A model generated the notes under the pieces. It was not told the origin of the DNA. It searched no databases and saw nothing but the letters and a program-made list of their open reading frames with translations. A program made the position numbers and the translations under genes. Source: CAYNSX01 sp964400165 (lineage in GTDB: Bacteria; Armatimonadota; Hebobacteria; CAYNSX01). Taken from it: a stretch of DNA of 18,948 bases. Numbering within the stretch: position 1 is the stretch's first letter; each line of letters begins with the position of its first letter. This document shows, one piece after another, positions 6,176-13,236 of this stretch. Location: positions 1 through 18,948 of the forward strand of contig CAYNSX010000044.1 of the NCBI GenBank assembly GCA_964400165.1. Direction: 5' to 3'.

Positions 6176-7327
6176 GTGAACATCCTCATCGCGCCCGCCC
6201 CGTTCAAGGGCAGTTTGAGCGCCGGCGCCGCCGCCCAGGCGATGCAGGCCGGGGTCAGCGCGGCGCTACCGACGGAGGCGCCCGTGCTGCTGCCGGTGGC
6301 CGACGGCGGCGAGGGCACGCTCGAAGCGCTGGTGACGGCGACGCGCGGTAAGGTGGTCGCGGCGACGGTCACCGGCCCGCTCGGCGAGCCGGTGCGGGCG
6401 CGCTACGGCGTCCTCGGCGACGAAGTGACAGCCGTCATCGAGATGGCAGCGGCGGCGGGGCTGCCGCTCGTCCCGCCCGAAAGGCGCGACCCGCGCGTCA
6501 CAACAACACGCGGCGTCGGCGAATTGATCGCCGCCGCGCTCGACGCCGGCTGCCGCACTTTTATCATCGCCATCGGCGGCAGTGCCACAAACGACGGCGG
6601 CGCCGGCCTGGCGCAGGCGCTCGGCTTCCACCTCCTCGACAGTGACGGGAAAGAATTGCCGCCCGGCGGCGCCGCGCTCGCGATGTTGGCGCGCATTGAC
6701 GAGAAGAGAGCCGACCCGCGGCTCCCCGCCTCGCGGTTCACGGTCGCCTGTGATGTCGAGAACCCTCTCACCGGCCCCGAGGGGGCGTCGGCGATCTACG
6801 GCCCGCAGAAGGGTGCCACGCCGGAGATGGTGCGCGAACTGGACGCGGCGCTGGCGAACTTCGCCCGCATCGCCGCCCGCGACCTCGAATCGGACATTGC
6901 GCAGATGTCCGGCGCCGGCGCCGCGGGCGGCTTGGGTGGCGGGCTGGTGGCGTTTCTCGATGCGCAACTGCGCCGCGGCGTGCAAGTCGTGTTCGACGCG
7001 CTCGATTTCGAGGAGCGCGCGCAGCACGCCGATCTGATTCTCACCGGCGAGGGGCGCATCGATCGCCAGACCGCCTACGGCAAGGCGCTGTCGGGAGTCG
7101 CCGCGGTGGCGCGGCGGTTCAACATTCCGGTCCTCGCCTTCGCCGGCTCCGTGGACGCCGATCCGGATGCGCTGCGCGACTTGGGTATCACCGCCGCTTA
7201 CGCGATCGTGCCGCCGTTCGTGACCGAAGAGGCGGCGCTGCGCAATGCGCACCACCTGCTGCAAGACGCCGTCGAGCGCGTGATGAAAGCGGTGGCGCTC
7301 GGGCAGCGCGCACACCTGCGCGTGTGA
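6176..7327 (+). CDS. glxK: Glycerate kinase, GlxK/GarK family
   Basis: This 383-residue enzyme belongs to the type-I glycerate 2-kinase family, which phosphorylates D-glycerate with ATP, usually to 2-phosphoglycerate. It begins VNILIAPAPFKGSLSAG, the family's signature opening (typically IAPDSFKGSLSA; here Asp-Ser is Ala-Pro). It continues with LPVADGGEGT, EMAAAAGLPLV, the glycine-rich IAIGGSATNDGGAGLAQALG, VACDVENPLTGPEGAS, IYGPQKGAT, GAAGGLGGGL and TGEGRIDRQTAYGK. GTG 6176 is chosen over GTG 6155 because it starts exactly at the family's N-terminus and follows AGGA by 4 nt. The stop overlaps the recG start as GTGA, so the two are translationally coupled. It would serve glyoxylate or serine-type carbon flow. 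No other gene of those routes is in view. Family identity is very secure. Confidence 0.93.
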   Translation: MNILIAPAPFKGSLSAGAAAQAMQAGVSAALPTEAPVLLPVADGGEGTLEALVTATRGKVVAATVTGPLGEPVRARYGVLGDEVTAVIEMAAAAGLPLVPPERRDPRVTTTRGVGELIAAALDAGCRTFIIAIGGSATNDGGAGLAQALGFHLLDSDGKELPPGGAALAMLARIDEKRADPRLPASRFTVACDVENPLTGPEGASAIYGPQKGATPEMVRELDAALANFARIAARDLESDIAQMSGAGAAGGLGGGLVAFLDAQLRRGVQVVFDALDFEERAQHADLILTGEGRIDRQTAYGKALSGVAAVARRFNIPVLAFAGSVDADPDALRDLGITAAYAIVPPFVTEEAALRNAHHLLQDAVERVMKAVALGQRAHLRV

Positions 7328-9864
7328 CGATGGCGACCCGCGCCCGGCGGCCGACCACCCGCGACCTCGTCGAACAACTGCGCCGCCCGCTCGAACTCGA
7401 GGCCAGCCAAGGCTTTCGCAACGACGCCGTCGTCGGGCGCACGATCAGCGTGTATGCGCGCGAGTGGGCGGAGCGCGTCGCCGGCCTGACGCCCGACCTC
7501 GCGGCGGCGGCCGGTGAGATTGCGGAGGGGCTGGCGTCGTATGACACCGTCCCAGCCGGGAAGCGCAAAGGGCTCGTCACGCAGGCGCTCGCCGCCGCGG
7601 GCGCCGTCACGCCGGGCGATGCGCCGCGTCCCGTAGCGCAATCACACCGCCGAGCGCCCGCCACGACGGCGCCACGCCGCAGCGCGCCGACGAAGACGGT
7701 CCCCCGCCGCGTGCCCGTCTCCCTCGACGCCCCCCACCCCACACTGCGCGACGGCAGCAAACCCTGGACGAAGGCCGCCCGGCAACTCGGTCTCGAAGCC
7801 GCGCGCGATTTGCTCTTCTACTTCCCCCGCGACTATGTGCCCGTCAAGCGAATGGCCGACATTCAGGACGGGGAACGCGTCGCCGCCGTCGGCCTCGCCG
7901 GCGAGCGCCGCCACGAGCCGATGCACCGTGGGCTCATCCAATACATCCTCGAAATCTCGGACGGCACCGGCACCGTGACGCTGCATTCGTTTGCCCGCCG
8001 CGGCGCCGGGCGCACCGCCCGCGGCTGGTCGCCGCTGACGCTGATGTATCCGCAGGGCACACGCCTGCTTGTCGAGGGCTCGGTCAACCGCTGGGGGTCG
8101 CTCATCGAGATGCAATACCAGGGCGCGCAGCGGCTGCGGGCGAATGCCGACATCCCGGTCGGCACGATGCTGCCGCTGTATCCGCTGACCGAGGGGCTGT
8201 ATCAGTCGCACTTGCGGCCGCTGATTTGGGAGTGTGTCGAAGAGTTTGCGGCGGGGTTGCCGGACCCGCTGCCCGACGCGGTGCGCGCCCAGTTCGACCT
8301 GCCCACTCTGGCCGAGGCGCTGCGCGGCATTCACCGTCCGGCGAGCGACGCGGAGCGCGACCGGGCGCGGCGGCGGTTGGCGTTCGAGGAGTTGTTCGTG
8401 TTGCAGGTGACGCTGGCGTTGCGGCGCGCCGAGCGCGCCGGCGACGAGTCCGGGCTGCGGCTGGCCGCCGACAAGGACATCTTGCAGATGCTGGCGGGAT
8501 TGCTCCCCTTCCCGCTCACTGAATCGCAGACGCGGGTCGTGCAGGAAGTGGCCGACGACCTGGCGTCGCCGCGGGCGACGATGCGCCTCATTCAGGGTGA
8601 TGTAGGCTCCGGCAAGACGGTGGTGGCGCTCGCCGCGATGCTCATCGCGGTGCGGGCCGGTTATCAGGCGGCGCTGATGGCCCCGACGGAACTCCTCGCC
8701 ACGCAACACCACCTCATCCTGTCGCACTTCCTGGAGCGCGCCGGCATTGCGCCGCGCCTGCTCATCGGCGCGCTGTCGCCGGCCGAGAGTCTGCAAGCCC
8801 GCGCTGCGGTGGCGTCGGGCGCAGCGCCGGTTGTCATCGGCACGCACGCCCTCATCGAGGAAGCGACCGTGTTCAAGAACCTGGGTCTGGTGATTGTGGA
8901 CGAGCAGCACCGCTTCGGCGTGTTGCAACGCGCCGCGCTGCGCCGCAAGGGGCACAATCCCGAGGTGCTGGTGATGAGCGCCACGCCCATCCCGCGCAGT
9001 CTGGCGATGACGCTGTACGGCGACCTCGACCTCTCGCTCATCGACGCGCTGCCGCCCGGCCGCCGGCCGGTGGCGACTTTCTGGGGGCCGATGGAGAAGA
9101 TGGACCGCGCCTGGGGGTTCGTGCGCGAGAACTTGCAGCGCGGCCGCCAGGCCTATGTGGTGTGCCCGCTCGTCGAAGAATCCGAGCGCCTCGAAGTCGA
9201 AGCGGCGACGCAAGTCTACGAGCAATTGCGCGACCGCGTCTTCACCGATTACGGCGTCGGGCTGGTGCATGGCCGCCGGCCATCCCCTGACCGTGAGGCC
9301 GTGATGACGGCCTTCCGACGCAATGAAATCCAACTGCTGTGCAGCACCAGCGTCATCGAAGTCGGCATCGATGTCCCGAACGCGACGGTCATCGTCATCT
9401 TGAACGCGGAGCGTTTCGGGTTGTCGCAACTGCACCAGTTGCGAGGACGCGTCGGCCGTGCCACGCACAAGTCGGCGTGCCTGGTGCTGTCCGAAGAGAA
9501 GTACAACCCGCAACTCGAATCGCCCGACCCCGCCGACCCGACCCGTACCGGCCGCGAGCGGATGCGCTTGATCGTGAATGAGGCCGACGGCTTCCGCATC
9601 GCCGAGGCCGACCTGGCGCTGCGCGGCCCGGGCGACTTCCTCGGCGCCCGCCAGCATGGCCTGCCCGACTTCCGGGTCGCCCGCCTCGACCGCGACCTCG
9701 ACCTGCTGAAGCAGGCGCGGGATGCGGCGTTCGCGGTCGTCGCCGCAGACCCCCGCCTCGACGCGGCGGCCAACCGGCCGCTGTCGGCGGCGGTGAAATC
9801 GCTGCGCGCTCGGCTCGAGCCGGCGCCCGCCCGCCGCCCGCGCACCGCGCGCGCGGCGGCCTGA
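7324..9864 (+). CDS. recG: ATP-dependent DNA helicase RecG
   Basis: This 846-residue protein reverses stalled replication forks and branch-migrates Holliday junctions. An N-terminal extension of about 135 residues precedes the wedge/OB domain (about 140-300), as in longer RecG forms. This extension is helical, then Ala/Pro/Arg-rich. Helicase motifs run in order: GDVGSGKT (Walker A), APTELLATQHH (Ia), DEQHRFG (II), SATPIPRSLAMTLYGDLD (III), STSVIEVGIDVPNATV (V) and QLRGRVGR (VI). They are followed by the C-terminal FRIAEADLALRGPGDFLGARQ segment. The helix-hairpin segment before the wedge, usually GVGP-like, reads RDGSKPWTKAARQLGL. The gene starts at GTG 7324, overlapping the glycerate kinase stop; ATG 7330 is an alternative two codons in. 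rsmD follows after 11 bases. The recG, rsmD, coaD order is common in bacteria. Confidence 0.96.
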   Translation: MTMATRARRPTTRDLVEQLRRPLELEASQGFRNDAVVGRTISVYAREWAERVAGLTPDLAAAAGEIAEGLASYDTVPAGKRKGLVTQALAAAGAVTPGDAPRPVAQSHRRAPATTAPRRSAPTKTVPRRVPVSLDAPHPTLRDGSKPWTKAARQLGLEAARDLLFYFPRDYVPVKRMADIQDGERVAAVGLAGERRHEPMHRGLIQYILEISDGTGTVTLHSFARRGAGRTARGWSPLTLMYPQGTRLLVEGSVNRWGSLIEMQYQGAQRLRANADIPVGTMLPLYPLTEGLYQSHLRPLIWECVEEFAAGLPDPLPDAVRAQFDLPTLAEALRGIHRPASDAERDRARRRLAFEELFVLQVTLALRRAERAGDESGLRLAADKDILQMLAGLLPFPLTESQTRVVQEVADDLASPRATMRLIQGDVGSGKTVVALAAMLIAVRAGYQAALMAPTELLATQHHLILSHFLERAGIAPRLLIGALSPAESLQARAAVASGAAPVVIGTHALIEEATVFKNLGLVIVDEQHRFGVLQRAALRRKGHNPEVLVMSATPIPRSLAMTLYGDLDLSLIDALPPGRRPVATFWGPMEKMDRAWGFVRENLQRGRQAYVVCPLVEESERLEVEAATQVYEQLRDRVFTDYGVGLVHGRRPSPDREAVMTAFRRNEIQLLCSTSVIEVGIDVPNATVIVILNAERFGLSQLHQLRGRVGRATHKSACLVLSEEKYNPQLESPDPADPTRTGRERMRLIVNEADGFRIAEADLALRGPGDFLGARQHGLPDFRVARLDRDLDLLKQARDAAFAVVAADPRLDAAANRPLSAAVKSLRARLEPAPARRPRTARAAA

Positions 9865-9875
9865 CCGGCAGCGCC

Positions 9876-10451
9876 ATGCGCGTCATCGCCGGCAGCGCCA
9901 AGGGCCGCCGCATCGGCGTCCCCAAGGGCCGCGGGACGCGGCCGACCGCCGACCGCGTCCGCCGGGCACTCTTCGACTCGCTCGACGCGCAGCTGGAAGG
10001 CACCCGCTTCCTTGACCTCTTCGCCGGTTCCGGCGCGGTGGGCATCGAGGCGTTGAGCCGCGGCGCAAGCGAGTGCGTCTTCGTCGAGCGCAGCCGGCGG
10101 GTGGCGGAGGCCATCCTGGCCAACCTCTCCGAGTGCCGCCTGGGCGAATTCGCCACGGTGCTCGCGCTGCAAATCGGCGATGCCCTGGCTCACTTGGCCG
10201 CAGAAGGGCAGCCCTTCGACTTCATCTTTCTCGACCCACCCTATGCCGATGCGGCCGCGTACGCGCAAACACTCGAACAACTGGCGGCGCTGCCCGCCCT
10301 CTTCAGCCCCCGCGTGCAGGTGATTGTCCAGCACCTCAGTAAACTGGAATTGCCGGAGCACGCCGGCGCGCTGACGCGGACGCGCGTCCGACACTTCGGC
10401 GAAACCGCCCTCACCACTTACGAACGCAGCCCGGAAGGACTCGCCGCATGA
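9876..10451 (+). CDS. rsmD: 16S rRNA (guanine-966 N2)-methyltransferase RsmD
   Basis: This 191-residue Rossmann-fold methyltransferase uses S-adenosylmethionine to methylate G966 of 16S rRNA during 30S assembly. It opens with MRVIAGSAKGRRI and TRPTADRVRRALF, both typical of the family. The SAM-binding loop DLFAGSGAVGIEALSRGA starts at D47. FVERS is the ribose-binding acidic strand, and FLDPPY (D120-Y123) is the catalytic motif of N2-guanine methylases. The length is normal. ATG 9876 starts directly at the conserved N-terminus, 11 bases after recG. The stop overlaps the coaD start as ATGA, a conserved pairing in many bacteria. Nothing is unusual in the protein. Confidence 0.94.
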   Translation: MRVIAGSAKGRRIGVPKGRGTRPTADRVRRALFDSLDAQLEGTRFLDLFAGSGAVGIEALSRGASECVFVERSRRVAEAILANLSECRLGEFATVLALQIGDALAHLAAEGQPFDFIFLDPPYADAAAYAQTLEQLAALPALFSPRVQVIVQHLSKLELPEHAGALTRTRVRHFGETALTTYERSPEGLAA

Positions 10452-10945
10452 CCCGAACCGCCGTCTACGCCGGCACTTTCGACCCGGTCACCACCGGCCA
10501 CCTCGACATCATCCAGCGGGCGGCGCGCCTGGTGCCGAATCTCATCGTCGCCGTCGCCGCCAAAGGCCGCGCGCATACCCTCTTCCCTGTGGAGAAGCGG
10601 GCGGAAATGGTGCGCACCGCCTGTGGAGGCATCACCCATGTGACGGTCGAGTCCTTCGACGGCCTGTTGGTAGAATATGCAGTGCAGCGGGGCGTCACGC
10701 TCATTGTGCGCGGCTTGCGCGCGGTGTCCGACTTCGACGCCGAACTGCAAATGGCCTCGATGAACCGCCGGCTGAACCCCGAGGTGGAGACGATCTTCCT
10801 GATGACCGACCCGGCGTACCACTACTTGAGCGCCAGTCTGGTGCGCGAAATCGCCGCGCTCGGGGGGAATGTGCACGGCCTGGTGCCGCCGGAAGTGGAG
10901 CGCGAACTCCGCGCCCGCCTGACCGAGAAGGAGCCACGATCATGA
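10448..10945 (+). CDS. coaD: Phosphopantetheine adenylyltransferase CoaD
   Basis: This 165-residue cytidylyltransferase-fold enzyme joins ATP and 4'-phosphopantetheine to make dephospho-CoA, the penultimate step of coenzyme A synthesis. The nucleotide signature is AVYAGTFDPVTTGHLDII, with T-x-G-H at 15-18. RGLRAVSDFDAELQMA (from R88) forms the pantetheine and hexamer region. YLSASLVREIA replaces the common SSTLVKE-type ATP-binding loop with equivalent residues. The length matches the family. It overlaps rsmD upstream and the coiled-coil gene downstream, each by ATGA, so the three proteins are probably made in coupled fashion. AcpS, which uses CoA, is encoded about 4 kb downstream. Confidence 0.96.
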   Translation: MTRTAVYAGTFDPVTTGHLDIIQRAARLVPNLIVAVAAKGRAHTLFPVEKRAEMVRTACGGITHVTVESFDGLLVEYAVQRGVTLIVRGLRAVSDFDAELQMASMNRRLNPEVETIFLMTDPAYHYLSASLVREIAALGGNVHGLVPPEVERELRARLTEKEPRS

Positions 10946-11511
10946 GCGAAGAGACGACCGTCGCCCTGCCCGACCAAATCCTCACAAAGCTGGAGGACCT
11001 CGTCGAGCGGCAGTCGCGCCACTTCTTCAACCGCGCCTACGGCGTCGATGTCGACTCCTTCTTCGACTTGACCCACCAACTGCGCGCCGAAGTGCCGCGG
11101 GTGATCGAAGAGGCCAAGCGCATTGTGCGCGACCGTGAGCGCTTGCTGGAAGACGCGCGGATACAGTCCGCGGCCATGCTGCGCGAGGCCGAGGAGCGCT
11201 CCGCGGCCCAGCGGCGCGCCGGCGAGGAGGAGCGCAACGCCATCATCACCGCCGCCCGCACCCAGGCCGACGAACTGCTGGACGCCCATGAAATCACCCG
11301 CCGCTCGCGGCGCCGCGCCGAGGAACTGCAGGTCGCCGTCGAGGCGGAAATCGCCAAATTGCGCTCCGACGCCGAGACCTATGCCGCCAACATCCTCGAT
11401 TATCTCGACGATTACCTGGCCCGCGTCCTCACTTCCGTCCGCCAGGGGCGGAGCGAACTCGGCCAGCGGCTGATGGCCGCCACCCGCTCCGGCAACGGCG
11501 CCTCGGAGTAG
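10942..11511 (+). CDS. Coiled-coil protein, DivIVA- or ATP-synthase-b-like
   Basis: This 189-residue protein starts in the ATGA overlap with coaD, preceded by AAGGAG (10928-10933). It is almost entirely helical. A short N-terminal part contains LPDQILTKLEDLVERQSRHF and YGVDVDSFFDLTHQLRAEVP. It leads into a long charged coiled coil (about 50-165) with heptad-like repeats such as RIVRDRERLLEDARIQSAAM and LREAEERSAAQRRAGEEERN. No signal peptide or membrane helix is present. Annotation pipelines often label such proteins ATPase or DivIVA-like because of coiled-coil similarity, but no nucleotide-binding motif is seen here. The tyrosine- and aspartate-rich segment YAANILDYLDDYLARVL near the C-terminus could be an interaction surface. 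The conserved-looking linkage with coaD is noted; the function is unknown. Confidence 0.75.
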   Translation: MSEETTVALPDQILTKLEDLVERQSRHFFNRAYGVDVDSFFDLTHQLRAEVPRVIEEAKRIVRDRERLLEDARIQSAAMLREAEERSAAQRRAGEEERNAIITAARTQADELLDAHEITRRSRRRAEELQVAVEAEIAKLRSDAETYAANILDYLDDYLARVLTSVRQGRSELGQRLMAATRSGNGASE

Positions 11512-11527
11512 CGTCACCGGCAGGTAT

Positions 11528-11545
11528 CGGGTATAACCGTACCCG
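11528..11545 (+). promoter_or_regulatory. Palindrome over a TATAAC -10 box, just before the ppiC-like gene
   Basis: CGGGTA (11528-11533) and TACCCG (11540-11545) are perfect 6-bp inverted repeats separated by TAACCG. The -10-like hexamer TATAAC (11532-11537) lies inside, only 9 nt before ATG 11547. Transcription would start at or next to the start codon, giving an almost leaderless mRNA. The palindrome could be a repressor site occluding the promoter. No good -35 hexamer is visible 16-18 bases upstream. Confidence 0.4.
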
Positions 11546-11546
11546 C

Positions 11547-13184
11547 ATGATTTCCGCAATTCGCCGCCTGCAACGCCGTTCCGGATGGCTCGTGACGGGC
11601 TTTTTCGTGCTCTTCGCGTTCATCATGGTCGCAGGCATTCTGTTCGTGGTGACGCCTGGTGGCGGCGGCCTCGGAAACGGTTCACGCCCAGCGCAACTGG
11701 AACAAGTCGTCGCCACGGTGGGCAAGCGGCCGATCCTGCGCAATGATTGGGACGTCTCCTATGTCTCGCTCGCCCAGCAGTCGGCGCAATTCGGCCTGCC
11801 CGTCCGCATCGAGGACATCCTTGCGTTGCGTTACGAATCCTTCCAACAATTGGTCGGCCAGACACGGCAATTGGAAGCGGCCAAGGAGCGGCGCGTCCGC
11901 GTATCCCGCGCCGATATCCACCAGCGCATCGACGCCCTGGCCAACCAGCAAATCACACAGTTGCAGTCTGCGTACCCGGAGGCGACGGAACTCGAGAAGG
12001 CAATGCTTTCGGTGATGGCCGCGCTGGGGACGTCCCGCCAGCACATCACCCCTGACCGCTTCCGCACTTGGTTGGTGCAGCACATTGAGAAAACGGAATG
12101 GGAAGTGGCGCGCAACGAACTGCTCGTCTCGCATTTGCGGCAGGAAAACGACAAGACCGTCACCGTCACCGACGAGGAAGTGAAAGAGAGTTTCGATGAG
12201 TTTGACATCAGCCGCATCCGCATCACCGCCGGCAACGGACGCACCGACGCGCAGGCCAAACAGCAAGCGGACGATGTGCTCCGCCAATTGAAAGACGAGC
12301 ACGCGGACTTCGCCGCGCTGGCCAAGCAGCGTTCGGACGACTTCCTAACGAAAGACGAAGGCGGGCGCACGAACTTCATCAGCCGCGACAGTCTCGACCC
12401 CGAGGCGGTCAAAGCGCTCATTGCCATTTCCCCCGGCCAAACGACGCCGGTGATCAAGACCCGCGACGGCTATGAAGTCCTGCACCTACATACGGTCGAG
12501 CGCAAACTGCCCGCGGATTTCAAGGACCAGAGCACCCGCCATAAGGACAGCGTGCTGACCTCCAAGAAGAGCGCCGCATGGAGCGAGTACCTCACGCAGC
12601 TGGAGCAGGAGTACCCTCTCGAACTGATCGATTCCGAATTGCTCGCCGAAAGGGCGTTGGACGACGACCAGAAGGATGAAGCCCTGACGCGCCTGCAACA
12701 AGTCCTCGGCCACGCCGAAGTGTACTCCGACCGAAACCCAGAAATCCTGCAAGCCGCCTACTACGCGATGGGGCAGTTATACGAAGAGCAGGGCAAGCTG
12801 GATGATGCTCTACAGGCCTATAACTCGGCAGTGGGACCGGTGACGCCAGCCGATGTCTATGTCACGCTCGGCGCCCTATCGCACAAGATGAAGAAGGACG
12901 ATGACGCCCGCAAGTATTACGCCGGCGCCGAACGCACCGGCGCCGCAGACGAAACCGTCCGTCAGAAACTCCTCGCCGCGTATACCGACTTGGGCGACAC
13001 CAAGAAGGCCAAGGAGCAACAAGACTGGCTCGACGCCGAAGCCAAGCGCCGCGCCGACGCGCAAGCCGCCGCCCAACTGAAAGCGGCTGCGCAGCCGCCG
13101 TCGCCTCCTCCCACGGTGACCAGCAAACCGGCGCCCGGCTCCGCCGAAAAGCCCAAGATCAATGTGACAGGCGCCCCGCAGTAA
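11547..13184 (+). CDS. Membrane-anchored SurA/PpiC-type peptidyl-prolyl isomerase with TPR tail
   Basis: This 545-residue protein has a short basic N-terminus and one membrane helix (about 14-36, WLVTGFFVLFAFIMVAGILF), so the bulk lies outside the cytoplasm. Residues 50-205 form a SurA-N-like helical chaperone region (VVATVGKRPILRNDWD near its start). Residues 215-320 form a parvulin (PpiC) isomerase domain with ISRIRI, ADFAALAKQRSDD, DEGGRTNFISRDSLDPE, and SPGQTTPVIKTRDGYEVLHL. Residues 370-500 look like TPR repeats (ALTRLQQVLGHAE, AAYYAMGQLYEEQGKLDDAL, LLAAYTDLGDTKKAKEQQ). A Pro/Ala-rich tail ends the protein. A folding factor for exported proteins is the likely role. It is followed after 52 bases by the PASTA kinase gene, which has its own -10-like box. 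No Shine-Dalgarno is seen, in keeping with a near-leaderless transcript. Confidence 0.87.
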   Translation: MISAIRRLQRRSGWLVTGFFVLFAFIMVAGILFVVTPGGGGLGNGSRPAQLEQVVATVGKRPILRNDWDVSYVSLAQQSAQFGLPVRIEDILALRYESFQQLVGQTRQLEAAKERRVRVSRADIHQRIDALANQQITQLQSAYPEATELEKAMLSVMAALGTSRQHITPDRFRTWLVQHIEKTEWEVARNELLVSHLRQENDKTVTVTDEEVKESFDEFDISRIRITAGNGRTDAQAKQQADDVLRQLKDEHADFAALAKQRSDDFLTKDEGGRTNFISRDSLDPEAVKALIAISPGQTTPVIKTRDGYEVLHLHTVERKLPADFKDQSTRHKDSVLTSKKSAAWSEYLTQLEQEYPLELIDSELLAERALDDDQKDEALTRLQQVLGHAEVYSDRNPEILQAAYYAMGQLYEEQGKLDDALQAYNSAVGPVTPADVYVTLGALSHKMKKDDDARKYYAGAERTGAADETVRQKLLAAYTDLGDTKKAKEQQDWLDAEAKRRADAQAAAQLKAAAQPPSPPPTVTSKPAPGSAEKPKINVTGAPQ

Positions 13185-13212
13185 GCACGGCCGTCCTGCC
13201 CCGGCACGGGAC

Positions 13213-13218
13213 TATAAT
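13213..13218 (+). promoter_or_regulatory. Consensus TATAAT -10 box before the PASTA kinase gene
   Basis: A perfect TATAAT in a very GC-rich 52-base gap stands out. It lies 18 nt before GTG 13237, so the leader would be about a dozen bases and carries no Shine-Dalgarno. The -35 region is not recognisable. It supports separate transcription of the kinase, acpS, nnr, zincin and bshA group. Confidence 0.45.
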
Positions 13219-13236
13219 GACAGCGGCACGGGCTCG

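Noticed and set aside
7642..9657. 671-codon minus-strand frame opposite recG, and a similar 469-codon frame opposite nnr (15041-16450)
   Set aside because: Both are mirror images of well-supported genes, low in normal hydrophobic pattern and rich in Arg, His and Gln. They are by-products of GC-biased codon use.
10671..10680. TAGAATATGC as a promoter-like sequence
   Set aside because: It lies inside coaD in a coupled operon with no gene start following at a suitable distance.
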